DNA from: Oceanirhabdus sp. W0125-5
Lineage (GTDB): Bacteria; Bacillota; Clostridia; Clostridiales; Clostridiaceae
Length of the DNA: 64,000 nt
Direction: 5' to 3'
Assembly: GCF_027938815.1 (NCBI RefSeq)
Contig: NZ_CP115913.1
Coordinates: forward strand, 5,056,001-5,120,000
Position numbers and translations under genes: made by a program. Shown here piece by piece: positions 34,231 through 42,437 of this stretch (its first letter is position 1; the number at the start of each line of letters is the position of its first letter). The notes under the pieces are model-generated. The model saw only the letters and a list, made by a program, of their open reading frames with translations, had not been told where the DNA came from and searched no databases.

Positions 34231-34992
34231 ATGAACGAGGATTATGTTGATATAAAGGGAATAACTCCTCAATGTGATTTGCCTAACTGCGCCCATGGTT
34301 ACCCATATAAACAAATATGTGAAACTTTGAAACTAACTATTCCTTATAGAAAACCAGAGATAGATACCATTCGTGAATGTTATATTGATACTTCGATAAA
34401 ACAACATGATATTATTTGCTCTCCTATAGGAAAAAAATTAATTATTTATGGACTTATTCATATTAAAATTCGATATGAATCATATGATTTTTATGATTCA
34501 ACTTACTCTGCACAATTTGATATACCTTTCTGTAATTTTGTTTTACTAGATAATGCCCATAAAGAAATAGACGATATCAAAATATTTATTGAAGATGCAT
34601 TTATTCAAGAAACAAAATGTAATTCATTTTATATTTCTACTTTCTTAGTTATATATCCATCATTTAAACAGAAAGATAATTATATAGAACTAAATAATCA
34701 AACTGATTTAAGTTCATTTTTAGATTCTAATATTGGTTCTAATTTAGGCTCTAATATTGGTTCTAATTTAGGTTCTAATATTGGTTCTAATTTAGGTTCT
34801 AATATTGGTTCTAATTTAGGTTCTAATTTAGGTTCTAATATGGATTCTAAATTTGAATATAACTCTGAATATAATATTGAATTAGATACCATTTCTACTA
34901 ATACTACTAACATTCCTAATGATGTTTATGATGTTTTTTCATATGAAGAAGATTTCTATGAAAAAGATTTCTATGAAGATATTTTTTATTAA
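34231..34992 (+). CDS. SPOCS/DUF3794 protein with SNIGSNLG repeat tail, 253 aa
   Basis: ATG at 34231 after TAGGAGGA. Residues 1-~150: leader EDYVDIKGITPQCDLPNC, KLIIYGLIHIKIRYES, signature variant TYSAQFDIPF, and EDAFIQETKCNSFYIS. Residues 166-205 are ten 4-residue units alternating SNIG and SNLG. The tail is acidic and aromatic (SYEEDFYEKDFYEDIFY). No signal peptide. N-terminal half closely parallels the product at 26300, whereas the tails are unrelated, so the domain is conserved and the tail varies. The Ser/Asn/Gly repeats could be glycan carriers or flexible spacers. Role as an outer spore-layer protein is inferred from promoter and family. Confidence 0.8.
   Translation: MNEDYVDIKGITPQCDLPNCAHGYPYKQICETLKLTIPYRKPEIDTIRECYIDTSIKQHDIICSPIGKKLIIYGLIHIKIRYESYDFYDSTYSAQFDIPFCNFVLLDNAHKEIDDIKIFIEDAFIQETKCNSFYISTFLVIYPSFKQKDNYIELNNQTDLSSFLDSNIGSNLGSNIGSNLGSNIGSNLGSNIGSNLGSNLGSNMDSKFEYNSEYNIELDTISTNTTNIPNDVYDVFSYEEDFYEKDFYEDIFY
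34726..34845 (+). repeat. 12/24-bp in-frame repeat encoding SNIG/SNLG
   Basis: Ten 12-bp units alternate TCTAATATTGGT and TCTAATTTAGGT, giving a 24-bp higher-order period. Confidence 0.9.
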
Positions 34993-35004
34993 TTAAAATT
35001 AACA

Positions 35005-35051
35005 TTAAAGAGGTCAAGAAGTTAATATCATTAACTTCTTGACCTCTTTAA
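35005..35051. terminator. Strong bidirectional terminator
   Basis: TTAAAGAGGTCAAGAAGTTA pairs perfectly with its complement across a 7-base loop and is flanked by AT-rich tracts. It closes the spore-surface cluster at its right end. Confidence 0.85.
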
Positions 35052-35109
35052 TTATTTTTTCCATTCTATATTCCAAATTAATTTTAGTACACTTTAATCT
35101 ATTTCTATC

Positions 35110-36915
35110 CTATGATGATAATAAATTATTGTTTTTAATTATTTCAACAAATACATCAACTACTTGTGGATCAAATTGAATCCCTTTCCATTTTTCTAAT
35201 TCCTCTATAGCTTGTTCAACTTTCATAGATTTTCTATATGCTCTATTACTTGTCATAGCATCATAACTATCGGCTACACAAACTATTCTAGAAAAAATAC
35301 TTATTTCTTCACCTTTCAGTCCTTCAGGATAACCTGTACCATCAAACTTTTCATGATGCTCATAAACAATATTTTTTGAGCTTGCTAAAAAATCAATATC
35401 CTTTACAATATCATATCCAATTGATGTATGACTTTTAATTATCTTAAATTCTTCATCAGTTAGTTTTCCATTTTTATTTAATATACTTTCAGGAATGCCA
35501 ATTTTACCTATATCATGAAGAATAGCCCCACATCTTAAATCATCTAACTGGCACTCTAAAAATCCCATTTTCCTAGCAATTGCAACTGAATATTCCATAA
35601 CTCTGTGGCAATGTCCCTGAGTATAATGATCTTTAGCATCTATTGCTTTAGCTAAAGCTTGTATTGTTTCAAAATATGTCTTTTTATTTGAGGCAAGAGC
35701 TTGTTCTAATTCTTCTGAAATTGCTATTTGTTCTTCATAAAGAGAATGAATTTCATCTCTTTGTTCTATAATCGCTCTTTTATTTGTATCAATTTCTTTA
35801 ACCATTCTATTGAAATTATGACCGAGTATTTCAAATTCATTATTTGTATAAATCTCTATCTGAGTATCATATTTACCCATAGAAACTTTTTTCATTCCAG
35901 CTAATAAGTTATCAATAGGTGACATAAGGTCAGTGACTTTTCTCCCAATAGCATAAGTAAATATAATAATACAACATAATGCACTAAAAATTATCATAAG
36001 AAACTCTATCATAAGTTTATACTTACTACTAAAATCATATGTAACTTTAATAACTCCTGAAGTTTTTCCTTTTTCAGTAATACTCTCGTATGGTATATAT
36101 TCCTCAGTATATTTCTTTCCTTTTATTTTCTTCTCATGTGAAATAGTTTTATTTTCATCTCTAGCTCTTTCGAAATAAGGTCTATCTTCTTCTGATATAC
36201 TTAATGACCCAGTAATTTTATCTTCAAAAAAATTATATTTAGTTCCATAATTATCATAATAATCTATATGCTCTACATAATCATTATTCATCAATTCTTC
36301 TAAAATATTATTCATTGTAATCGTTTGATGTGATTTTTCTGCATATCTCCTTAAAGCAACACCCACTTCAATAATGTATTTTTTATCTTGAGTAGCTTGA
36401 AATATATAATTCATAGGCTCTCCAGTAATTGCAGAAGACCCTCTTCCATCAATATCACTTACTCCATAGATTCTGATTTTTTCCAGCCCATCACTCATTA
36501 CACTCCATCTATTGAAGTTAAGATTTATATTTCCTTTATTAGTACCATGAGAAATAATATTGTTATTATTAATTATGTTAATATCAATATATTCTGTACC
36601 ATCTAAAAATTCTTCTAATGAAAAATCCCAATTTCTTTTTTCATTATAATTCTTTAATACTAACTTCTCAATCTCAACTGCTTTTTTATGAGTTTGATTT
36701 TCTATCATATTAAGAATTAAATCTATACCAAAAATATATGATTTAGCTGTATTTTTTATATAAGCTTTAAAATTTTCTTCCTCAACTTTCGCTTTTTCCT
36801 TTACAGCTCTAATCTGTATCAAACTAAAAAATGTAGTAATTGCTATAATCCCAATAAAAATCAAAAAAAGCAATGACCTTCGAACTGAACATTTAACTCT
36901 TTCCATATTTCTCAT
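35110..36915 (-). CDS. Membrane HD-GYP cyclic-di-GMP phosphodiesterase, 601 aa
   Basis: The ATG at 36915 is chosen because AGGTGG lies seven bases before it. Layout: a membrane helix near residues 12-32, an extracellular sensor region of ~260 residues (cache-like, not firmly assigned), a second helix (FLMIIFSALCCIIIFTYAIG) near 305-325, a HAMP-like linker with SPIDNLL, a short coiled coil, then the HD-GYP domain. Catalytic motifs are intact: HCHRVMEYS, LHDIGKIGIPE, HHEKFDGTGYPEG (the GYP triad) and VADSYDAMTSNR. It should hydrolyse c-di-GMP in response to an external signal. Divergent neighbours are repeats and an S66 peptidase; no operon partner. Confidence 0.88.
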   Translation of the reverse strand: MRNMERVKCSVRRSLLFLIFIGIIAITTFFSLIQIRAVKEKAKVEEENFKAYIKNTAKSYIFGIDLILNMIENQTHKKAVEIEKLVLKNYNEKRNWDFSLEEFLDGTEYIDINIINNNNIISHGTNKGNINLNFNRWSVMSDGLEKIRIYGVSDIDGRGSSAITGEPMNYIFQATQDKKYIIEVGVALRRYAEKSHQTITMNNILEELMNNDYVEHIDYYDNYGTKYNFFEDKITGSLSISEEDRPYFERARDENKTISHEKKIKGKKYTEEYIPYESITEKGKTSGVIKVTYDFSSKYKLMIEFLMIIFSALCCIIIFTYAIGRKVTDLMSPIDNLLAGMKKVSMGKYDTQIEIYTNNEFEILGHNFNRMVKEIDTNKRAIIEQRDEIHSLYEEQIAISEELEQALASNKKTYFETIQALAKAIDAKDHYTQGHCHRVMEYSVAIARKMGFLECQLDDLRCGAILHDIGKIGIPESILNKNGKLTDEEFKIIKSHTSIGYDIVKDIDFLASSKNIVYEHHEKFDGTGYPEGLKGEEISIFSRIVCVADSYDAMTSNRAYRKSMKVEQAIEELEKWKGIQFDPQVVDVFVEIIKNNNLLSS

Positions 36916-37104
36916 ATTTAAACCACCTATCCCTATAATCATTGCAATTATATCATTTTGTGACATATAATTCTATAAAATCACAATTATTTCATAAAAA
37001 TATAACCTTTAATATTTTACATGATTATATTTTTTATAATAATTGTTTAAGTTGTGACTTTTAGCGGGAACTTTTAGTGGGGACTTTTAGTGGGGACTTC
37101 TAGT

Positions 37105-37165
37105 GGGGACGGTTCATAAGAATTTTATTGAAGTGTAGTTATAAAAATTTTTATGAACCGTCCCC
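37105..37165. repeat. GGGGACGGTTCATAA palindromic repeat, copy 1
   Basis: Arms GGGGACGGTTCATAA and TTATGAACCGTCCCC. It is preceded by about three degenerate ~15-bp direct repeats of ACTTTTAGTGGGG (37061-37104). Leftmost copy in the window; the 36916-37271 gap contains otherwise only promoter-like AT-rich DNA. Confidence 0.9.
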
Positions 37166-37271
37166 TAAAAAATATTATTGTTGTTTCTTATTAATTATTA
37201 TATAATTGAAAACAATAATTAAGAGGATGTTATAAAAGATACATAAGATAAACTATATAAGGAGAGTTAAA

Positions 37272-38249
37272 ATGATACCAAACAAATTAAAAATTGGTGA
37301 TGAAATTAGAGTTATCGCACCATCCACAAGTTTAAGTATAATGAATGAAGAATCAAAAGAAGTAGCTATTAAAACTTTAGAGAATATGGGATTCAAAGTA
37401 ACTTTCTCTAAAAATTGCGAAGAAATAGATGAATTTTCTTCCTCATCAGTCGAATCACGAATTAATGATTTACATGAAGCTTTTTTAGATAAAAATGTTA
37501 AAGCAATACTGACAGTTATAGGTGGATATAACTGTAATCAACTATTAGATTATATTGATTACGAGATTATAAAAAATAATCCCAAAATCCTATGTGGTTA
37601 CTCAGATATAACAGCTTTAAGTAATGCTATATATAAAATGACAGGTTTGATTACATACTCTGGACCTCATTTTTCAAGTTTTGGAATGAAAAAAGGTATA
37701 GAATATTCAAAAGAATATTTTAAAAAATGTTTAATAGCAGAAGGTGAGATTGAGATAAACCCAAGTTCTCAATGGAGTGATGATCAATGGTATTTAGACC
37801 AGGAAAATAGAGTATTCTATGATAACAAAGGATTCTATGTAATTAATGAAGGGGCTGCTGAAGGAAAAATAATTGGCGGTAACTTATGTACTTTCAACCT
37901 ATTACACGGTACAAAATTTATGCCTGATTTAGAAAATACAATTTTATTTATTGAAGATGATAGTCTTAGTTCTCCTGAGACCTTTGATAGGGATTTACAA
38001 TCATTAATTCATCAACCTAATTTTAATAAAGTAAAAGGAATAATCCTAGGTAAGTTCCAAGTTAATATGAAAATGACAAAGGAAAAATTATATAAAATAA
38101 TTAAAACAAAAAAAGAATTAAACAATATACCAGTAATAGCTGACGTGAATTTTGGTCATACAACACCTCAAATAACATTCCCATTAGGTGGTGAAGCTAA
38201 AATAGGAGCTACGGATAATACTGTTACAATAGTTATTACTGAACATTAG
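37272..38249 (+). CDS. S66-family peptidase (LD-carboxypeptidase / MccF-like), 325 aa
   Basis: ATG at 37272 after AAGGAGAG. Serine peptidase family S66: N-terminal DEIRVIAPSTSL, ILTVIGGYNCNQLLDYIDY, the nucleophile serine in CGYSDITALSNAI, then C-terminal GGNLCTFNLLHGT, IEDDSLSSPETFDRDL with the catalytic glutamate, and the histidine in NFGHTTPQITFPLG. Members either trim L,D-peptides from murein recycling or inactivate microcin C-type peptidyl-nucleotides (MccF). The DxxSxPExxDR pattern with long linker is seen in MccF-like proteins. Cytosolic; no signal peptide. Lies between two palindromic repeats as a single-gene unit. Confidence 0.85.
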   Translation: MIPNKLKIGDEIRVIAPSTSLSIMNEESKEVAIKTLENMGFKVTFSKNCEEIDEFSSSSVESRINDLHEAFLDKNVKAILTVIGGYNCNQLLDYIDYEIIKNNPKILCGYSDITALSNAIYKMTGLITYSGPHFSSFGMKKGIEYSKEYFKKCLIAEGEIEINPSSQWSDDQWYLDQENRVFYDNKGFYVINEGAAEGKIIGGNLCTFNLLHGTKFMPDLENTILFIEDDSLSSPETFDRDLQSLIHQPNFNKVKGIILGKFQVNMKMTKEKLYKIIKTKKELNNIPVIADVNFGHTTPQITFPLGGEAKIGATDNTVTIVITEH

Positions 38250-38269
38250 ATTTCAATAAATTTGCGTAT

Positions 38270-38330
38270 GGGGACGGTTCATAAAAATATTGGGGATGCT
38301 TAATTAATAAATTTCTTATGAACCGTCCCC
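38270..38330. repeat. GGGGACGGTTCATAA palindromic repeat, copy 2
   Basis: Full copy directly downstream of the S66 peptidase gene, arms intact; it may also act as a transcription terminator. Confidence 0.9.
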
Positions 38331-38385
38331 AAAATATTATTGCTAATTTTAAAATGAATTAAACTAAAAAAATAAGGGAGGAAAT

Positions 38386-39153
38386 ATGAAAAATTTCAAA
38401 TTGCTTCAATGTGTTAACTTACCTGAAAAATTCACTCCTGAGTTAAATGATAAATTAGGTGTAGGCATTGAAATTCAAGATTTTTTCTTTTCGACTCTAT
38501 ATGATGAAGGTTGGGAAGATAGAATAGACGAATATAAACTGAAACTTAAAGATTTTAAAGGCATTATTTCAATGCATGGACCTGCGCTTGACCTCAATCC
38601 AGCTACCACTGATAAAAAGATTTTAGAAGTAACTAAAGACAGATATTATCATGGTATAAAAATGGCTAAGATGCTAAATGCAAAGTATATAATATTTCAC
38701 AGTCAAATAAATCCTATATTAAAAGATCCAGCTGTAAAACGACTATTATTAGATAAACAGCTAACCTTCTGGAAAGAGATTTTGCCTGAAATTGAAGATA
38801 CCGATTTAACAATACTAATAGAAAACTTTTATGATAATGATTTCAAAGACCTTCTACTCCTTATTGAAAAAATCAATTCTCCTAAAATCAAGGTATTGCT
38901 AGATACAGGTCATGTTTTATGTAATTCATCAAAAGGAATTGATTATTGGATTAATGGATTAAAGAATCACTTAAAATATATACACTTTCACTACAATAAA
39001 GGAAATTATGATGCACATTTATCTCCACATAAGGAATTCATAAAAGAAGTCTCAAACATATTAAAAAAAAATGATATTAATCCAATAATTTCTTTAGAAT
39101 ATGCGGTTGATGATATAGAAAGTGAAGTTAAAAAAATAAGAGCTTGTGATTAG
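38386..39153 (+). CDS. Sugar phosphate isomerase/epimerase-like TIM-barrel protein, 255 aa
   Basis: ATG at 38386 after GGGAGGA. It resembles the xylose isomerase-like TIM barrel (AP endonuclease family 2) group: GIISMHGPALDLNPAT, AKYIIFHSQINP, LTILIENFYDN, VLLDTGHVLC and YIHFHYNKG supply the expected metal-binding His, Glu and Asp residues, ending with ISLEYAVDD. Such proteins isomerise or epimerise sugars or related polyols; a few are endonucleases. Nothing in the neighbourhood names the substrate. It ends at a strong terminator (39182-39212). Monocistronic by spacing. Confidence 0.75.
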   Translation: MKNFKLLQCVNLPEKFTPELNDKLGVGIEIQDFFFSTLYDEGWEDRIDEYKLKLKDFKGIISMHGPALDLNPATTDKKILEVTKDRYYHGIKMAKMLNAKYIIFHSQINPILKDPAVKRLLLDKQLTFWKEILPEIEDTDLTILIENFYDNDFKDLLLLIEKINSPKIKVLLDTGHVLCNSSKGIDYWINGLKNHLKYIHFHYNKGNYDAHLSPHKEFIKEVSNILKKNDINPIISLEYAVDDIESEVKKIRACD

Positions 39154-39181
39154 ATACTTAAATATCATGATTATGAATATA

Positions 39182-39212
39182 AAAAGACAGTAGTTTCTTA
39201 ACTGTCTTTTTT
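39182..39212 (+). terminator. Terminator of the TIM-barrel gene
   Basis: AAAAGACAGT pairs with ACTGTCTTTT and runs into TTTT. Confidence 0.8.
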
Positions 39213-39246
39213 GCACTTTATTACGAAATTTATTGAGGACTTTCTT

Positions 39247-39300
39247 GGGGACGGTTCATAAGAATTGTAATATCTCTGTAACCAACTTTTTATGTACCCC
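39247..39300. repeat. GGGGACGGTTCATAA repeat, copy 3, right arm decayed
   Basis: Left arm intact; the right arm reads TTTTATGTACCCC, with the ACCGT core lost. An old copy. Confidence 0.7.
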
Positions 39301-39341
39301 TGATATATTATTAATGAAACTAATAGACAAAGGAGTACAAT

Positions 39342-40604
39342 ATGAAAAAATTGAAGAATTTTCTTTTAATAAGCATCTGTGTTACTAGCTTAGTCGGATG
39401 TGTTGCCAATAATATTAATAGTGACGAAATTGAAAATAAACCAATACAACAAAAACAAAGCTCTCATAATTCCAATAATACAGGTAATAAAAAAAATACC
39501 AATACTACTAGTGATGAAAATGTATCTGATGATTCTAAAAATCTCTCTAATTATGATGCTGTTGATTTGTACAAGCCTAATGAAAATCCTGAAAGTGCTA
39601 TAGAGCAAGCATTGAATGATATTTATAATTTAAAAGACGAAACAGATTTATCAAGTTATAATATTGATTTAAATAAATTTCAAAACTCATTATTGAAAAC
39701 AAAACTAAATTATAACGTTGAAATTTTTTATTTGGAGTATTTTGAAATAGATTTTAAAAGTAAGAAAGTAATATATCATTATGGATTTGATAAAGATAAA
39801 ATACTTACTATGAAAGAAAAGCTTAATACTGAAGTTAACAAATTTTTAAGCACTATAAATCCATCTATGAGTGAGCTTGAAAAGGAATTAGCTATTCATG
39901 ATTATATAATACAAAATGCTAGTTATGATAATAATGGTTTTGAAAATATGCAAAGAATAATAATATCAGGTTCTTGTTATGGTACCCTTGTAGAAAAGAG
40001 TGCAGTATGTTCTGGATATTCTGCTGCTTTTAATCTCTTATGTAAGGTATCAGAATTAGAGGCCTTCTCTCTTCTAGCAACTGGTCATGCTTGGAATATA
40101 GTAAAAGTCAATGGAGAATACTATCAAATTGATGTTCTTTGGGATGATATTAGCTGGGGTGAAGGCATAGATTATAAATACTTTAATCTTAGTGATGATA
40201 AAATGAATGAAACTCATGCTGAGTTTGCTCGTGATGGATATGAGTGGATAAATGATATTTATCCAAAATGTACTAGTGAGAAATATGATCATTTAAATAA
40301 TCAAAATAATATTCATAGAGATAATAAATACTTCTATTATATAGACTATTCTAAAGAAAGTTTAGCAAAAATAAATATACAAACTGGTGAAAAATCATAT
40401 ATAGAAAAAGTATCTCCTTGTGAGTTTATTATTGAAAATGATTGGATTTACTATATTGATAAAATTGATTCTTATTTATATAAGGTAAAAACCAATGGAG
40501 AAGATAATCACTTATTGGTTGATACTATTGTTTATGGTTTAAATAAAAAAAATAATAAAATCTATTATACTGAAAATACTACCAATACTGAGAAAGAAAT
40601 TTAA
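39342..40604 (+). CDS. Lipoprotein with transglutaminase-like domain and propeller-like tail, 420 aa
   Basis: ATG at 39342 after AAAGGAG. A lipoprotein signal, MKKLKNFLLISICVTSLVGC, places the lipobox cysteine at residue 20. A Ser/Asn-rich linker follows to ~residue 75. Residues ~170-280 are a transglutaminase-like core: the Cys in SAVCSGYSAAF, His in TGHAWNIV and Asp in QIDVLWDD form the usual triad; clostridial relatives act in the envelope, often as proteases or cross-linkers. The last ~100 residues have a repeated YYID pattern like DUF5050 beta-propeller blades, but only about two blades are present. A palindromic repeat starts six bases after the stop, so the 3' end may have been truncated by insertion. 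Confidence 0.8.
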   Translation: MKKLKNFLLISICVTSLVGCVANNINSDEIENKPIQQKQSSHNSNNTGNKKNTNTTSDENVSDDSKNLSNYDAVDLYKPNENPESAIEQALNDIYNLKDETDLSSYNIDLNKFQNSLLKTKLNYNVEIFYLEYFEIDFKSKKVIYHYGFDKDKILTMKEKLNTEVNKFLSTINPSMSELEKELAIHDYIIQNASYDNNGFENMQRIIISGSCYGTLVEKSAVCSGYSAAFNLLCKVSELEAFSLLATGHAWNIVKVNGEYYQIDVLWDDISWGEGIDYKYFNLSDDKMNETHAEFARDGYEWINDIYPKCTSEKYDHLNNQNNIHRDNKYFYYIDYSKESLAKINIQTGEKSYIEKVSPCEFIIENDWIYYIDKIDSYLYKVKTNGEDNHLLVDTIVYGLNKKNNKIYYTENTTNTEKEI

Positions 40605-40609
40605 TTACT

Positions 40610-40665
40610 GGGGACGGTTCATAAAAAGTTGAAAATCATATTTTCAACTTTTTATGAACCGTCCC
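40610..40665. repeat. GGGGACGGTTCATAA palindromic repeat, copy 4
   Basis: Near-perfect palindrome extending through TAAAAAGTTGAAAAT and its complement; lies upstream of the transposase gene at 40830. Confidence 0.9.
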
Positions 40666-40829
40666 TTTGATATTTTCATGTTTCTTATTATTTGCATTCT
40701 CCTCAAAAACAAAAAAATTGTATACACTGAATATTTCGAACAAATGTTGGTATACTTACAAATATAATTTAAAAATATTGAATTTTTAGTTTTAATTTCT
40801 ATGATATAAAATTTGAGGAGATGAGTAAT

Positions 40830-41744
40830 ATGCCACGTACAGCTAGAAAAAAAGTTGCTAATGGTATTTATCATATAATTTGTAATTCTATAAGTGATAC
40901 TAAGCTCTTTAGAAATTCAGAGGATAAAGAACGTTACATTGAAACGCTTCATCGTTATAAGGAACAATACGGATTTGAGATATATTCTCTTACTCTAATG
41001 GATACTCATGTTCATATACTTCTTGATACTAGAGGTGCTGATATCTCCTCAATTATGAAGAGTATAAATATTTCTTATGTCCAGTATTATAATAGAAAAC
41101 ATGGTAGAAAAGGTGGTTTATTTGCTGGTAGATTTAAGAGTATTTTAATTAATGAACAGAGTCATTTATATGAAGCTTCTTTATATATTCATAGGAATTC
41201 AAAAGACCTACCAAAGTGGAAAAAATGCATTGAAAAATATCCTTACTCTAGCTTGGGAATATTCTTAGGACTCCGTGAGAATACCCATAATTTGATAAAT
41301 GTTGACTATGTTATGAGACTTTTTGGTGGTAATATTAACATTGCCAGAAAAATTTATGCTAAAAAAATTCAGTTGGATGAGCGGATCAACTATGAATTAG
41401 AATATATTTTAATCGAAGACAATAAAGCTGAATATAGAAGTGAACGTATTGTATACAACCGAAATATAACACCGGATATTATTGTAGAAATTATTTGTAA
41501 ACATACAAATATTGATGCTAAATACTTATTTACAAAGAATAATTCTGAAGGTAATAAACTAAGAGCAATTTTAGTTATGTTATTACGAAAGTATTGCGGA
41601 TATAATTTGAGAGAAATATGCGAGTTTTTAGGAAATATCTCACAGCCTACGGCTTCTTACCTTTCTACACATGGACTGAAATATATTAATAACTCTGAAT
41701 ATACAAATATTATTGATGAAATAAAAGAAATATGTTCCTATTAA
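40830..41744 (+). CDS. Y1/REP-associated tyrosine transposase (RAYT-like), 304 aa
   Basis: The ATG at 40830 fits GAGGAG with a 9-base spacing; the ATG at 40821 would have none. Residues 1-~150 match the Y1_Tnp/TnpA_REP fold: ARKKVANGIYHIICNS, the metal-binding HxH in MDTHVHILLDT, the KGGLFAGRFKSILI loop, and the nucleophile tyrosine likely in LYEASLYIHRN. These enzymes nick and join single-stranded DNA at palindromes. The C-terminal ~110 residues (NCAIRAI-like, LREICEFLGNISQPTASYLS) resemble the DnaA/HTH-type tail seen in Firmicute members. It is flanked by copies 4 and 5 of the GGGGACGGTTCATAA palindrome and is the probable driver of that family. Confidence 0.88.
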   Translation: MPRTARKKVANGIYHIICNSISDTKLFRNSEDKERYIETLHRYKEQYGFEIYSLTLMDTHVHILLDTRGADISSIMKSINISYVQYYNRKHGRKGGLFAGRFKSILINEQSHLYEASLYIHRNSKDLPKWKKCIEKYPYSSLGIFLGLRENTHNLINVDYVMRLFGGNINIARKIYAKKIQLDERINYELEYILIEDNKAEYRSERIVYNRNITPDIIVEIICKHTNIDAKYLFTKNNSEGNKLRAILVMLLRKYCGYNLREICEFLGNISQPTASYLSTHGLKYINNSEYTNIIDEIKEICSY

Positions 41745-41757
41745 AGAACATATTTTT
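41729..41757 (+). terminator. Terminator of the transposase gene
   Basis: AATATGTTC pairs with GAACATATT, overlapping the stop codon, followed by TTTT. Confidence 0.65.
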
Positions 41758-41793
41758 AGTTTCTTGTTGTACAAGCCTTTAAACATTAAACTA

Positions 41794-41852
41794 GGGACGG
41801 TTCATAAGAATTCAAGAAAACATAGTTTTCAGTTTTTCTTATGAACCGTCCC
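41794..41852. repeat. GGGGACGGTTCATAA palindromic repeat, copy 5
   Basis: Full copy (GGGACGGTTCATAAGAA / TTCTTATGAACCGTCCC), downstream of the transposase and just after the end of the GNAT gene at 41860. Confidence 0.9.
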
Positions 41853-41859
41853 TAAAATT

Positions 41860-42360
41860 TTATAATTCCAATTCGAATGTTTCCTCCCCCTCATTCTCAC
41901 TAATCTTCCGAAAGCCAAATGAAGTAAATAAATTTCTAGACCGTGCATTATACTTATAAATTGCAGGTATTGTTATTTTTTTAATTCCTATTTCTCTAGC
42001 TCTTTTAAGTAACCTTCCAATTACTAATTTACCTATTCTCATTCCCCAATAAGCTTCATCCCCAATAATTATCGGCATATTTTGATCTGATAAAGTAGCA
42101 TCCCCAATTGGAATCCACTTACCATTCTCAAAATACTCAATAAAGTACATCTCCCCTATATTACTTAAATAAGTATACATTTTATTTATTGTATCTAAAT
42201 TATACACTCTACCATCCTTTATTCCTTCTGAATAATAGAGTATCTTTTCATTTTTATACCATTCTTCTGCTAGTTTCCAATCTACCTCAGAACTATTCTT
42301 TAATCTTAACTTTTGATTAATATCAATAATCATTGGTTGTTTAACACCCTCAAATCCCAT
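41860..42360 (-). CDS. GNAT-family N-acetyltransferase, 166 aa
   Basis: The ATG at 42360 has AAAGGAGA upstream; an earlier ATG at 42399 would start inside a half copy of the palindromic repeat. The fold is GNAT: YYSEGIKDG, MYFIEYFENGKWIPIGDATLSD as the central strands, YWGMRIGKLVIGRLLKRARE as the acetyl-CoA pyrophosphate loop region (a diverged QxxGxG/A), and NARSRNLFTSFGFRK at the end. Substrate is unknown; small GNATs like this acetylate amino groups of proteins, antibiotics or metabolites. It is 78 bases downstream of argS's stop-side neighbour on the same strand only by position, and probably independent. Confidence 0.8.
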   Translation of the reverse strand: MGFEGVKQPMIIDINQKLRLKNSSEVDWKLAEEWYKNEKILYYSEGIKDGRVYNLDTINKMYTYLSNIGEMYFIEYFENGKWIPIGDATLSDQNMPIIIGDEAYWGMRIGKLVIGRLLKRAREIGIKKITIPAIYKYNARSRNLFTSFGFRKISENEGEETFELEL

Positions 42361-42400
42361 ATTTAATTCTCCTTTTATGCTTGTCAACTTTGTACTCAAT

Positions 42401-42421
42401 AAATTTCTTATGAACCGTCCC
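42401..42421. repeat. GGGGACGGTTCATAA repeat, half copy 6 (right arm only)
   Basis: Single arm TTATGAACCGTCCC between the GNAT and argS genes; no left arm nearby. Confidence 0.75.
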
Positions 42422-42437
42422 TAACTTCCCAAACCAT

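Noticed and set aside
34698-34913. Minus-strand ORF with LEPKLEPI repeats
   Set aside because: Antisense of the SNIG/SNLG repeat in the gene at 34231.
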